From: Pseudomonas sp. GR 6-02
Lineage (GTDB): Bacteria > Pseudomonadota > Gammaproteobacteria > Pseudomonadales > Pseudomonadaceae
DNA length: 64,000 bases
Direction of reading: 5' to 3'
Assembly: GCF_001655615.1 (NCBI RefSeq)
Contig: NZ_CP011567.1
Coordinates: 3,419,001-3,483,000, forward strand
Part shown: one piece after another, positions 25,081-33,971 of the stretch
Numbering within the stretch: the first letter of the stretch is position 1
Layout of the letters: every line of letters begins with the position of its first letter
Translations under genes and position numbers: made by a program
Notes under the pieces: model-generated
Databases searched by the model: none
The model's input: the letters and a program-made list of their open reading frames with translations, nothing else
Told to the model about the DNA's origin: nothing

Positions 25081-26229
25081 TTACTTCAACCCAACCTTGT
25101 ACAACGCACCATCGTCTTCATCGGTCAGTACATACAGATAACCATCCGGCCCCTGCCGCACATCGCGAATCCGTTTGTTCAGCTCACCCAACAGCCGCTC
25201 TTCGTGAACAACCTTGTCGCCGTCGAACTGCAGGCGGATCAGCTCCTGGCCCACCAGCGCGCCGATAAACACGTTGTGCTGCCAGGCCTTGAAGCGATCG
25301 CCATCGTAGAACGCCATGCCGCTGAGGCCGGGGGATTTTTCCCAGACATGCTGTGGACCTACGGTGCCTTCGACGATTTTGCCCTTGGCTTCCGGGATCG
25401 GCAGGCCGGAATAGTTGATGCCGTGGGTTGCTATCGGCCAGCCATAGTTCTTGCCACGCTCGATGATGTTGACTTCGTCACCGCCCCGGGGGCCGTGCTC
25501 ATTTTCCCAGAGCGTTCCGCTCCAGGGATTGAGCGCCGCGCCTTGCGGGTTGCGATGGCCGTAGGACCAGATTTCCGGGCGTACGCCTTTTTGCCCGACG
25601 AAGGGGTTGTCCTTCGGCACCTTGCCGTCCGGATAGATCCGCACCACCTTGCCTTGCAGCTTGTCGAGGTCCTGCGCCGTGGGTCGATCGTTGTTCTCGC
25701 CCAGGGTGATGAACAGATAACCGTCGCGGTCGAACACCAGACGGGAGCCGAAGTGATTGCCAACCGAAAGCTTGGGCTCCTGGCGGAAGATCACATTGAA
25801 ATCCTTGAGGGCCGTCAGGTCTTCCGACAACCGTCCGCGACCGACCGCCGTACCCGCCTTGCCGCCCTCACCGCCACCTTCGGCATAAGACAGATAGACC
25901 ATGCGGTCTTGCTTGAAGTCGGGCGACAACACCACATCGAGCAACCCGCCCTGCCCGTTGGCCCAGACCTGAGGCACACCGCTGAGCGGACTCGAAAGTT
26001 TGCCATCGACACTGACCACCCGCAGGTTGCCCGGCCGTTCGGTCACCAGCATCCCTTGGCGACCGGGGAGGAACGCCAGCGCCCAGGGATGCTCCAGACC
26101 TTTAACGATCGGCGTGACCTCAAGGGTGCCCTCCTCACTTTTCAATTCCTGGGCAGGCGCAGCAAACACGGGCGCACTGATGATCAGTACGCCGACAAAT
26201 AGTGTAGTCAGGAGGGTCTTATGCAACAT
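25081..26229 (-). CDS. PQQ-dependent aldose sugar dehydrogenase (YliI/Asd-like)
   Basis: The 382-residue protein has a signal peptide (to about FAAPAQ) and the beta-propeller of soluble PQQ sugar dehydrogenases, with LEHPWALAFLPG, GSRLVFDRDGYLFITLGEN, YGHRNPQGAALNPWSG, WENEHGPRGGDEVN and DEDDGALYKVGL. It should oxidise aldoses in the periplasm using PQQ and calcium. Length agrees with E. coli YliI (about 370). It is followed upstream by a small Pro-rich secreted-protein gene in the same orientation, which may share its transcript. Confidence 0.92.
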   Translation of the reverse strand: MLHKTLLTTLFVGVLIISAPVFAAPAQELKSEEGTLEVTPIVKGLEHPWALAFLPGRQGMLVTERPGNLRVVSVDGKLSSPLSGVPQVWANGQGGLLDVVLSPDFKQDRMVYLSYAEGGGEGGKAGTAVGRGRLSEDLTALKDFNVIFRQEPKLSVGNHFGSRLVFDRDGYLFITLGENNDRPTAQDLDKLQGKVVRIYPDGKVPKDNPFVGQKGVRPEIWSYGHRNPQGAALNPWSGTLWENEHGPRGGDEVNIIERGKNYGWPIATHGINYSGLPIPEAKGKIVEGTVGPQHVWEKSPGLSGMAFYDGDRFKAWQHNVFIGALVGQELIRLQFDGDKVVHEERLLGELNKRIRDVRQGPDGYLYVLTDEDDGALYKVGLK

Positions 26230-26280
26230 GCACGATTCCTTTTGTGGTCAAAATGGCTGGCAAGACCTCTGTCCTGCCGT

Positions 26281-26643
26281 TCAACGGTTGCTGGTGTCTG
26301 CGTCCCGATGAGGTGGATTGGGTATGAATGTCGGTGGGCTGGCGGGAGCCTGGCGATCCTGCGGATAACGGTTGCCGATACCGCCGTTCTCCAGGGTCGG
26401 TGGTCGCGGCGCAGGCGCCGTACTCGGCCCGCGGATCACCGGGATGCCGGGTCGCGTGCCTTGCATGCTGTTGGGATTGGCCCGGCGGATCGGGTTGTTG
26501 TAAGGATTGTTATTGGTGCTGCCCGGCAGGTTCTGGACCAGCAGCAAGGGCGAGGATGGCGGAGCGGCGGCATCGGCCAGGGCCAGGCTGCTCAGCACGC
26601 CACTCAATACCAGTGTGATGACGCCGAACACACATCGGTTCAT
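26281..26643 (-). CDS. Small proline-rich secreted protein
   Basis: This 120-residue protein has a signal peptide (to about SLALADA) followed by a Pro-, Asn- and Arg-rich mature part with no clear fold, including NNNPYNNPIRRANPN. The family is not recognised. It lies 51 nt upstream of the PQQ sugar dehydrogenase on the same strand and may be co-transcribed. The start is supported by AGAGAGGTTTCC before the ATG. Confidence 0.65.
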   Translation of the reverse strand: MNRCVFGVITLVLSGVLSSLALADAAAPPSSPLLLVQNLPGSTNNNPYNNPIRRANPNSMQGTRPGIPVIRGPSTAPAPRPPTLENGGIGNRYPQDRQAPASPPTFIPNPPHRDADTSNR

Positions 26644-26856
26644 GGAAACCTCTCTAAAAGCGCGTGCAACGCTTCATGGATGAATAGAGCCACGCTACGC
26701 CCGGGGTTCGGATTTGTTAACTAAAACCTCCTTCAGAAGATGTAACACCAGTTGACTGCACCGTCGATCAGCCCGCAAAAGCGGGTCGCAGCCGACTGAA
26801 ACTTTCCCCCGGGCAACAGGTCACCTGAACATCAATGGGCTGACGAGAACACGACG

Positions 26857-27717
26857 ATGGCACGGGCAATCTGGAAAGGCGCAATCAGTTTCGGTCTGGT
26901 GCACATCCCCGTGGCGCTGGTCTCGGCGACGTCTTCCCGCGGGATCGATTTCAACTGGCTCGACAGTCGCAGCATGGAGCCGGTGGGCTATAAACGCGTC
27001 AATAAGGTCACTGGCAAGGAGGTCACCCAGGCGCACATCGTCAAAGGGGTCGAGTACGAAAAGGGTCGTTACGTGGTGCTCAGCGAAGAGGACATTCGCT
27101 CGGCCCATCCACTGTCGACCCAAACCATCGACATTTTTGCCTTTGTCGACAGCAAGCAGATCCCCCTGCAAAACATCGACACCCCCTATTACCTGGCGCC
27201 GGACAAACGCGGTGGCAAGGTCTATGCGCTGTTACGCGAAACCCTCAGCAAAACCGGCAAGGTCGCCCTCGCCCGTGTGGTGTTGCATACCCGCCAGCAC
27301 CTGGCGGCCGTCATGCCGCTGGAATCGGCCCTGGTTCTGGTGATGCTGCGCTGGCCGGCCGAAGTGCGCAGCCTGGATCAATTGGAGTTGGGCAGTGAAG
27401 TGACCAGGCCGGACCTGGCCAAGGGCGAGCTGGAGATGGCCAAACGGCTGGTGGAGGATATGAGCGCCGACTGGACACCCGAGGAGTACCGCGACAGCTT
27501 CGAAGACAAGATCATGGCGCTGGTTGAGCAGAAGGCGAATGAAGGCAAGATCGAAATCGTCGAAACCGCTACGGGCGAGGACGAACGCAGGACCGCGGAT
27601 GTGATCGATCTGACTGAACTGCTCAAGCGCAGCCTCGGTGCCAGGAGTGCCGGTAAAACGGCAGAAAAAGCCAAAGCGAGCACAGATAAAAAAGCCACGA
27701 AGCGTTCTCGTGGCTGA
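26857..27717 (+). CDS. ku: Ku DNA end-binding protein
   Basis: The 286-residue protein is a bacterial Ku. MARAIWKGAISFGLVHIPVALVSAT opens it, and LSEEDIRSAHPLSTQTIDIFAFVD and PYYLAPDKRGGKVYALLRETL form the ring core. The C-terminal ~30 residues are Lys/Ala-rich (KTAEKAKASTDKKATKRSRG), as in Ku tails that add DNA affinity. As a homodimer it binds double-strand ends and recruits LigD for non-homologous end joining. No ligD is present in the window. A short gap upstream (26644-26856) holds its promoter; no LexA box was seen. Confidence 0.96.
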   Translation: MARAIWKGAISFGLVHIPVALVSATSSRGIDFNWLDSRSMEPVGYKRVNKVTGKEVTQAHIVKGVEYEKGRYVVLSEEDIRSAHPLSTQTIDIFAFVDSKQIPLQNIDTPYYLAPDKRGGKVYALLRETLSKTGKVALARVVLHTRQHLAAVMPLESALVLVMLRWPAEVRSLDQLELGSEVTRPDLAKGELEMAKRLVEDMSADWTPEEYRDSFEDKIMALVEQKANEGKIEIVETATGEDERRTADVIDLTELLKRSLGARSAGKTAEKAKASTDKKATKRSRG

Positions 27718-27797
27718 TCGGTGAGTGGAGTGCCCATACGTTATGCGGTGAAAATACTGGCCTGCTTGCAATGACTAAATGCGCCGCAAAGCAAAAC

Positions 27798-28697
27798 TCA
27801 GATCAGCACAAAAATCGCCAGCAACCCGCCAAAAATCGCCCACTTCTCCAGGTAATAGCGAGCGCGGTTACGCTTTTTGAGTGCTTTGCCGCGCAGGCGA
27901 ACCGTGTAGATTTTGGCAAACAATCGGTTGATAGCACCGGTCTTGTCACCCGCATCGTTCGGTGCCCCCGCCGCCGCCATCACTGTGCGGCTGAACCAGC
28001 GGTTGAACGCCGCCGCCCAGCGATACTTCATCGGCCGTTCGACGTCGCAGAACAGGATGATGCGGTTCTGCTGGGTGCTGTTTTCAGCGTAATGAATGAA
28101 CGTTTCATCGAACATCACCGCTTCGCCGTCACGCCAATGGTAACTCTCACCGTCGACGTTGATATAGCAACCGGCATCGTTCGGCGTTTCCAGCCCCAAG
28201 TGATAACGGTACGAGCCGGCATACGGATCGCGGTGGCGGACCAGTTTGGAACCCGGTGGCAGTTCGGCAAACATCGCTGCCTTGATCGAGCCAATGCTTT
28301 GCACCAGTTCAGTAGTACGCGGGCAGAGCTTCGCGGCCGATGAGTGACTGTCGCCATACCACTTGAGATAGAAACGCTTCCAGCCACTTTTGAAAAACGA
28401 GTTGAAACCAACGTCGTCGTACTGATTCGAGCGCTTGATCTCCCCGGCCTTGAGCAGGTTCTGGCCTTCGGCGCGAATCTCTTCCCAATGAGCCTGCAAA
28501 GGGCTCAAGTCAGGAAAGTCCGCCGGATTGAGATAAGGCCGATTGGGGATTTTCGAGAACATATAAAGGAAGCAATTGATCGGCGCCAGAAACGTCGAGT
28601 GGTCGCTTAGTTGGCGGCCTGGTTTGTGGCGCACCTTACCGCGCAAGTGGACATACGCGATGGAGATGACATAGATAGCGGCAATAATGAGTTTCAC
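27798..28697 (-). CDS. lpxO: Lipid A 2-hydroxylase LpxO-like (aspartyl/asparaginyl beta-hydroxylase family)
   Basis: The 299-residue protein has one N-terminal membrane segment (KLIIAAIYVISIAYVHL), a Fe(II)/2-oxoglutarate dioxygenase core with RHRDPYAGSYRYHLGL, DETFIHYAENSTQQNRIILFCD, and a hydrophobic C-terminus. LpxO hydroxylates secondary acyl chains of lipid A at the inner membrane. I chose the GTG at 28697 because the length and the VKLIIAAIYV opening match LpxO; the frame remains open to 28826, which would add 43 unlikely residues. It converges with ku. Confidence 0.88.
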   Translation of the reverse strand: MKLIIAAIYVISIAYVHLRGKVRHKPGRQLSDHSTFLAPINCFLYMFSKIPNRPYLNPADFPDLSPLQAHWEEIRAEGQNLLKAGEIKRSNQYDDVGFNSFFKSGWKRFYLKWYGDSHSSAAKLCPRTTELVQSIGSIKAAMFAELPPGSKLVRHRDPYAGSYRYHLGLETPNDAGCYINVDGESYHWRDGEAVMFDETFIHYAENSTQQNRIILFCDVERPMKYRWAAAFNRWFSRTVMAAAGAPNDAGDKTGAINRLFAKIYTVRLRGKALKKRNRARYYLEKWAIFGGLLAIFVLI

Positions 28698-28931
28698 GGA
28701 AATCGTCACACGTCTGAAATGAACAAAGTGCGTCCCGATGGCGCGTTCTTGAGCCATGCCGACAATCGACATGGGGGCGAAAGATGTCATTTTAGCCATA
28801 CTTTGTAACCAATAGTTAACCTTCAACTGTGAAAATGTGTCTACTCATGCCCGCCAAAACGCCACGCGGCTTTAACGCCCTATTAGTTCAAAGGATCGTC
28901 TAAGCTCAGATGTAAGCATGAGGGCTCAGCC

Positions 28932-29609
28932 ATGTGCGGACGACTTTCGCAGTACCGAGGCATTCACGACTTCGTCAAGGCGCTGAGCATGCCCAACGCC
29001 TTGGTCAACAATGCCGGCGATCAGCCATTCGAGCTCTACAACGCCGCACCGACGACTCAGCTCGCCCTCTTCCACCAGGAAGGCGACGTGCTGCACGCCG
29101 ACAGGGTTCGCTGGGGCTGGCGGCCGCATTGGTCCGAAGAACACCCTATGCCGATCAATGCCAGGGTCGAGAAAGTCAGTCACGGCCCATTTTTCAAAGC
29201 CATATGGCCGCACCGGGCGATCGTTGCCATCGATAACTGGTTTGAATGGGTTTACGAGGGCGGCCCGAAGAAGCAGCCCTACCTCATCCGCCGCAAGGAT
29301 CGCGCACCGATCCTGTGCGCGGCGATCGGTCAATACCCAAGGTACGAACATCAGCCGGACGAACATGACGGCTTCGTGATCATCACCGCCGACAGCAAGG
29401 GCGGCATGGTGGATGTTCATGATCGCCAGCCGGTGACGCTGAATGCCGAACTGGCCCGGGAATGGCTGGACCCGGCCACGCCGAAAGAGCGAGCCGAGCA
29501 GATAGTACTGTCGCAGGGCGAGCCGGCCGAGACATTCGAGTGGTTCAAGGTTGATCAAGCCGTGGGCAATGTGCACAACGATGGCCCTGGACTGATCGAA
29601 CCTATCTGA
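28932..29609 (+). CDS. SRAP-domain abasic-site processing protein (YedK/HMCES-like)
   Basis: The 225-residue protein carries the full SRAP signature. Cys2 in MCGR becomes the N-terminal nucleophile after Met removal; Asn76 and Arg78 (PINARVE), Glu105 (NWFEW) and His163 (VHDRQP) fill the other active-site positions. The family traps abasic sites in single-stranded DNA as a thiazolidine crosslink. The start is fixed because Cys2 must be exposed. The repair theme is shared with ku, 1.2 kb upstream, although lpxO lies between them. Confidence 0.93.
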   Translation: MCGRLSQYRGIHDFVKALSMPNALVNNAGDQPFELYNAAPTTQLALFHQEGDVLHADRVRWGWRPHWSEEHPMPINARVEKVSHGPFFKAIWPHRAIVAIDNWFEWVYEGGPKKQPYLIRRKDRAPILCAAIGQYPRYEHQPDEHDGFVIITADSKGGMVDVHDRQPVTLNAELAREWLDPATPKERAEQIVLSQGEPAETFEWFKVDQAVGNVHNDGPGLIEPI

Positions 29610-29791
29610 ACATCGCGCGACACCATTCGTCGCATGGAAAGCGTGGCGCGGAATACGCGTCAATGTCTGGCTTAGGGTTTGCACATGCCGGCGATAGCGG
29701 CCCCAGAACGACGTAATTCTGACGCGGCGGCATTCACATTAACGTTTAAGGACTCCAGCGATACGCTTGGTCAGTCACCGGGAGATGTAAC

Positions 29792-30004
29792 GTGTCAACT
29801 CTCAACGAAATCGCAGCGAACCACGCGAGAATGGCTAAGGCAAAGGAAGAAGAGTCGACCGGGCTGAGTGAGCGCCCCCCTCAAATAGTGGGCAGTTTCG
29901 AAATCACATGCATTGATGAGCAACAGCACATTCCACTGCACCTGATCACTGGCGTACAGGACAACCACCATCATTACAATGGGCAGATAGCAACAACGTC
30001 ATAA
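29792..30004 (+). CDS. Small hypothetical protein
   Basis: A 70-residue frame begins with GTG behind GGGAGATGTAAC. It reads MSTLNEIAANHARMAKAKEE, then IVGSFEITCIDEQQHIPLHLI, and ends in a His-rich stretch (DNHHHYNGQ). No family is recognised. Its last 31 nt overlap a convergent secreted-protein gene, which lowers confidence. Confidence 0.4.
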   Translation: MSTLNEIAANHARMAKAKEEESTGLSERPPQIVGSFEITCIDEQQHIPLHLITGVQDNHHHYNGQIATTS

Positions 30005-30315
30005 CCACTGTCTGGAGAAGTGATCTGCACAGTCCAGCCTTGCGTAAAAGTCATCTCGTGATACTCGACGATGGCGCTGATTTCCGGGCAAAGCTTTTTG
30101 GCGTCCTCTGGAGAACGGTCTACCGAGATATTGACCGTACGATCCTCGGCCGAGAATTCGGAGGCCTGGGTCAAGGCATCATTGCCATCGAGGATTTTGC
30201 AGAGCAATGAAGCGTTTTCGGCGGACTCATCCGTAGCGCTGGAGTCAGCGTATTGAGCCGTCACAATCGTCAGGAAACAGAACATACCTGCTGCGAATTT
30301 GTTTCTCACTTCCAT
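29974..30315 (-). CDS. Secreted protein of unknown function
   Basis: This 113-residue protein has a likely signal peptide (MEVRNKFAAGMFCFLTIVTAQYA) and three Cys in the mature part (about 39, 76 and 111). The mature region is acidic. No family is recognised. It converges with, and slightly overlaps, a small frame on the other strand. Confidence 0.55.
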   Translation of the reverse strand: MEVRNKFAAGMFCFLTIVTAQYADSSATDESAENASLLCKILDGNDALTQASEFSAEDRTVNISVDRSPEDAKKLCPEISAIVEYHEMTFTQGWTVQITSPDSGYDVVAICPL

Positions 30316-30469
30316 GTTCCTTGGGTGGGGGATGGAATACTAATTCAAGAGTCGATCAATCGTTATCGGTTTCGAGGGCCGGTGTTTTTCTTTACCCGCT
30401 CACGGCTTGCAAAGGTTATGTGATTGGGGCTAGATCGTTCTCAAACGCCAGTTCGCCCAGGATCTATAT

Positions 30470-31288
30470 ATGCCGCTGAGTTTTCATAAAATGCACGCCA
30501 ATGGCGATGACTTCGTCATTGTGGACTCGCGAAACTCGGCCAATCCAGTGACAAGTAGTTTGGCTCGGCGAATGGGTGATCGGAACCGAGGCGTCGGATT
30601 CAATCAACTCGCAGCAGTGCTTGATTGCGATGATGCCGATGCCCGCTTGATGTTTTGGAATGCAGATGGCTCCACGCTGGATGCTTGTGGCAGCGCAACG
30701 CGGGGTGCCGCGGACATGCTGATGCGCGAATCCAATATGACTTCGATAGCGCTGCGAACCAACCGTGGCCTACTCACTTGCGAACGAACTTCAGCCGGCG
30801 CAATTTCGGTCAACATGGGCGAGCCGCTTTTCGGCTGGTCGGATATTCCCCTGGCTCAGGAACTGGACACTGCTGTCTTGCCACTGGCTGGTGGCCCGGC
30901 AGCTTGCAGCATGGGCAATCCTCACTGCACCTATTTTGTGGATGATCTGACAGCCATTGATATAGCGACCATCGGACCGACCATTGAAACCGACCCACTG
31001 TTTCCTCTCAGGACGAACGTGCATTTCGTCCAGATCATTAACCGACAACACATACGGTTGCGCATTTGGGAGCGCTGGGGTGGTATTCCGCTTGGTTCAG
31101 GCTCTTGCTCTTGTGGCGCCGCTGTCAGCGGAATTCGTCGTGGTTTATTAGACCATTCCGTTGAGGTTGAATGTGATGGCGGCACCGTAACGGTTCAATG
31201 GGATGGCGTGGGCCCGGTCTTTCTCATCGGGCCGGTAAAGACTATTTTTTCGGGAACAATCACGGACAACTTATTACAAGTTTTGTAG
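30470..31288 (+). CDS. Divergent diaminopimelate epimerase-like protein
   Basis: This 272-residue member of the DapF fold is probably not the housekeeping DapF. FHKMHANGDDFVIVD opens it, NADGSTLDACGSATR carries the first catalytic Cys (Cys73), and MGNPHC (148-153) is conserved. The second catalytic loop, normally ERxxGETLACGTGAC, reads ERWGGIPLGSGSCSC, so the second acid/base Cys is replaced by Ser210, while Cys213 and Cys215 lie nearby. It may epimerise another amino acid, act with an altered mechanism, or be inactive. The gene stands alone; AGGATCTATAT precedes the ATG. Confidence 0.8.
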   Translation: MPLSFHKMHANGDDFVIVDSRNSANPVTSSLARRMGDRNRGVGFNQLAAVLDCDDADARLMFWNADGSTLDACGSATRGAADMLMRESNMTSIALRTNRGLLTCERTSAGAISVNMGEPLFGWSDIPLAQELDTAVLPLAGGPAACSMGNPHCTYFVDDLTAIDIATIGPTIETDPLFPLRTNVHFVQIINRQHIRLRIWERWGGIPLGSGSCSCGAAVSGIRRGLLDHSVEVECDGGTVTVQWDGVGPVFLIGPVKTIFSGTITDNLLQVL

Positions 31289-31327
31289 CCGTCAGGCCCG
31301 TTTATTCTCCTTGTCCCGCGGCAAAAG

Positions 31328-31618
31328 TCATTGGCACCACTGCGACTCACAGGGCACGCCATCGTTGTCGCCATCCATTTTCATTCCCGGACAATTTTGC
31401 AGAAATTTTTTGGCCTCTGCACACGAGGTCATCTGCGAGCAATATTGGCGTCCGTCACATTTGAATGGCGCAGAAACAGGTTTCGGCGCAGTCGCGACTG
31501 TAGGGGTTACTTTCGGGGGCGGTAGCTTGGCTTCAACCCAAGGTTGTAACTCGGGGGAAAGCTTCCAGGCCAACAAACCAATGATTAACACGACCAAAAT
31601 CAGTTTCATTTGATTCAT
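31328..31618 (-). CDS. Excalibur calcium-binding domain protein
   Basis: The 96-residue protein has an N-terminal membrane anchor (LILVVLIIGLLAWKL), a Pro-rich linker and a C-terminal Excalibur domain with CDGRQYCSQMTSCAEAKKFL and DGDNDGVPCE, whose Asp-rich loop resembles EF-hand calcium ligands. In other Pseudomonas proteins this domain is fused to a cold-shock domain; here it is anchored alone. ATG codons at 31618 and 31609 are both possible. Function is unknown. Confidence 0.82.
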   Translation of the reverse strand: MNQMKLILVVLIIGLLAWKLSPELQPWVEAKLPPPKVTPTVATAPKPVSAPFKCDGRQYCSQMTSCAEAKKFLQNCPGMKMDGDNDGVPCESQWCQ

Positions 31619-31949
31619 CCGAGACTAGAGGCCGTTTATATTCTAGTCGCTTAGAACGAATCATCTGGCAAGAGCAACCAAAGCCTCGATGCCCTGGAGA
31701 GAGACTGCCGCCTCATGCGGCGTGGAGAGATAAATCCGAATAGGTGCCCACCCTGACCAAGTGCTGGCCATTCAGCAATCCTTCTGAAAGACACCTGGCC
31801 GGGCAAGCGCTGCCGACTTTACCCAGAGCAGCGCCCAGTGTCCCTAACACAACGCTGAACAAAAATAACATTGGCGTGTAATCAAGGATTTGCGCAGCGT
31901 TTCGCCACCCACCAGGATGAACCATCCCCTCTGGCAGACCCAAGCAGCG
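31619..31949. other. Gene-free stretch before the integrase remnant
   Basis: No supported gene was seen in this 331-bp interval. Frames on either strand lack family features. It may contain decayed mobile-element sequence belonging to the integrase remnant that follows. Confidence 0.5.
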
Positions 31950-32212
31950 GGGCCAACCTGAAGAAGCTCGCGACACGTTATCGCGCGCCGTACAACTGCC
32001 GTCACACTTATGCGACAATATGCAGAATGTCTGGCATGAATCCCGCCTTTATTGCCCAACAGCTTGGACAAGCGTCCAGATGCTGCTCTCGACTTATGCG
32101 CGCCGGTTGAAGTCTAGCGGTGACTGGGGAGAGATGGAGAAACTCCAAAACGCCCCAGGTATGGCCCAAGCGCCAAAATGCGCAGCTCGCAACCCATTGA
32201 TAGGTAAAGTAA
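31950..32212 (+). pseudogene. Tyrosine integrase remnant with frameshift
   Basis: Frame one reads LKKLATRYRAPYNCRHTYATICRMSGMNPAFIAQQLG, the C-terminal catalytic region of a phage-type tyrosine recombinase with the RHxxY-type Arg-His. At about 32066-32072 the expected LGHSVQM is broken: a one-base deletion changes the His codon and moves the reading frame. Frame two then continues SVQMLLSTYARRLKSSGDWGEMEKL, with the nucleophile Tyr in STYAR. The N-terminal two thirds are missing. The remnant runs into the start of the ybiT-like gene. It marks an old prophage or island insertion. Confidence 0.8.
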
Positions 32213-33802
32213 TTGATCTCCACAGCTAACATCACGATGCAGTTCGGCGCCAAGCCGCTATTCGAAAACGTTTCGGTCAAATTCGGCGCGGGCAACCGCT
32301 ACGGCCTGATCGGCGCCAACGGTTGCGGCAAGTCGACTTTCATGAAAATCCTCGGTGGCGATCTCGAGCCGTCCGGTGGCCAGGTCATGCTTGAGCCGAA
32401 CGTGCGTCTGGGTAAATTGCGTCAAGACCAGTTCGCCTACGAAGAATTCACCGTGATCGATACCGTGATCATGGGTCACGAAGAGCTGTGGAAGGTCAAG
32501 GCCGAGCGCGATCGCATCTATTCGCTGCCGGAAATGACCGAAGAAGACGGCATGGCCGTGGCCGAGCTGGAAACCGAATTCGCCGAAATGGACGGCTACA
32601 CCGCCGAGTCCCGTGCCGGCGAGCTGTTGCTGGGCCTGGGTATCGGCATCGAGCAGCACTTCGGACCGATGAGTGAAGTGTCGCCGGGCTGGAAACTGCG
32701 CGTGTTGCTGGCGCAGGCGCTGTTCTCCGATCCTGAAGTGCTGTTGCTCGACGAACCGACCAACCACCTGGACATCAACACCATCCGCTGGCTGGAAAAC
32801 GTACTGACCCAGCGCTCCAGCCTGATGATCATCATCTCCCACGACCGTCACTTCCTGAACAGCGTGTGCACGCACATGGCTGACCTGGATTACGGCGAGC
32901 TGCGCCTGTTCCCAGGCAACTACGACGAGTACATGACCGTGGCGACCCAGTCCCGCGAGCAACTGCTGTCGGACAACGCCAAGAAGAAAGCGCAGATCTC
33001 GGAACTGCAATCGTTCGTCAGCCGCTTCTCGGCCAACGCCTCGAAAGCCAAGCAGGCAACTTCCCGCGCCAAGCAGATCGACAAGATCCAGCTGGCCGAA
33101 GTCAAACCTTCGAGCCGTGTCAGCCCGTTCATTCGTTTCGAGCAGACCAAAAAGCTGCACCGTCAGGCGGTCATCGTCGAGCGCATGGCCAAAGGCTTCG
33201 ACGGCAAGACCCTGTTCAAGGACTTCAGCTTCACCGTTGAAGCCGGCGAGCGCGTGGCGATCATCGGCCCGAACGGTATCGGTAAAACCACCCTGCTGCG
33301 CACCCTGGTCAACGAACTGACCCCGGACGCCGGCACCGTGAAATGGACCGACGCCGCCGAGCTGGGCTACTACGCCCAGGACCACGCGCACGACTTCGAA
33401 GACGACTGCAACCTGTTCGACTGGATGGGCCAATGGACCCAGGGCGGCGAGCAACTGGTTCGCGGCACCCTCGGGCGCATGCTGTTCTCCAACGACGAGA
33501 TCCTCAAGTCGGTCAAGGTCATCTCCGGTGGTGAGCAAGGTCGCATGCTGTTCGGCAAGCTGATCCTGCAAAAGCCGAACGTGCTGGTAATGGACGAACC
33601 GACCAACCACTTGGACATGGAATCCATCGAGGCGCTGAACCTGGCGCTGGAGAACTACCCGGGCACGCTGATTTTCGTCAGCCACGACCGTGAGTTCGTA
33701 TCGTCCCTGGCCACCCGCATCATCGAGTTGAGCGCCGATGGCGTGATCGACTTCAGCGGCACCTATGACGACTACCTGCGTAGTCAGGGTGTGTTGATGT
33801 AA
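32213..33802 (+). CDS. ybiT: ABC-F family ATPase, YbiT type
   Basis: The 529-residue soluble protein has two ABC domains and no membrane segments. Walker A motifs are GANGCGKST (about 34-42) and GPNGIGKTT (about 352-360), with [11 protein letters not shown] and [11 protein letters not shown]alker B regions and the linker rich in [23 protein letters not shown]. Sequence order matches E. coli YbiT, a ribosome-associated ABC-F factor. The start is a TTG behind TAGGTAAAG, giving [12 protein letters not shown]; no ATG fits family homology. The integrase remnant lies directly upstream, so promoter sequence may have been altered. Confidence 0.93.
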   Translation: MISTANITMQFGAKPLFENVSVKFGAGNRYGLIGANGCGKSTFMKILGGDLEPSGGQVMLEPNVRLGKLRQDQFAYEEFTVIDTVIMGHEELWKVKAERDRIYSLPEMTEEDGMAVAELETEFAEMDGYTAESRAGELLLGLGIGIEQHFGPMSEVSPGWKLRVLLAQALFSDPEVLLLDEPTNHLDINTIRWLENVLTQRSSLMIIISHDRHFLNSVCTHMADLDYGELRLFPGNYDEYMTVATQSREQLLSDNAKKKAQISELQSFVSRFSANASKAKQATSRAKQIDKIQLAEVKPSSRVSPFIRFEQTKKLHRQAVIVERMAKGFDGKTLFKDFSFTVEAGERVAIIGPNGIGKTTLLRTLVNELTPDAGTVKWTDAAELGYYAQDHAHDFEDDCNLFDWMGQWTQGGEQLVRGTLGRMLFSNDEILKSVKVISGGEQGRMLFGKLILQKPNVLVMDEPTNHLDMESIEALNLALENYPGTLIFVSHDREFVSSLATRIIELSADGVIDFSGTYDDYLRSQGVLM

Positions 33803-33824
33803 GGCGGCTTCTGGCTGCAAATGG

Positions 33825-33853
33825 AAAGCCCCGTCCTGGTGACGGGGCTTTTT
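33825..33853 (+). terminator. Terminator after ybiT
   Basis: AAAGCCCCGTC pairs exactly with GACGGGGCTTT over a CTGGT loop, then TT follows. The 11-bp stem starts 22 nt after the stop codon. Confidence 0.9.
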
Positions 33854-33971
33854 GCATTTCAGATTGATCCACTTACTGCCGATCTGTCATCCACATCGTT
33901 AGCCTGCTTTCTTTTATTTCACGCCCGCGCCATGATGCAGTTCTCCTACCGCCGCCCGCGATCGAGCTCTC

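Noticed and set aside
24973..26202. A 409-residue plus-strand frame opposite the PQQ sugar dehydrogenase
   Set aside because: The minus strand encodes a clear beta-propeller dehydrogenase with signal peptide; the plus frame has no motif.
29679..29867. A 62-residue plus-strand frame before the small GTG gene
   Set aside because: It overlaps a better supported frame with a Shine-Dalgarno and shows no family or composition signal.
32258..33820. A 520-residue open frame on the minus strand opposite ybiT
   Set aside because: It mirrors the ybiT gene almost base for base, has no family motif and an implausible Gln/His/Val-rich composition. Long antisense frames are common in GC-rich coding sequence.
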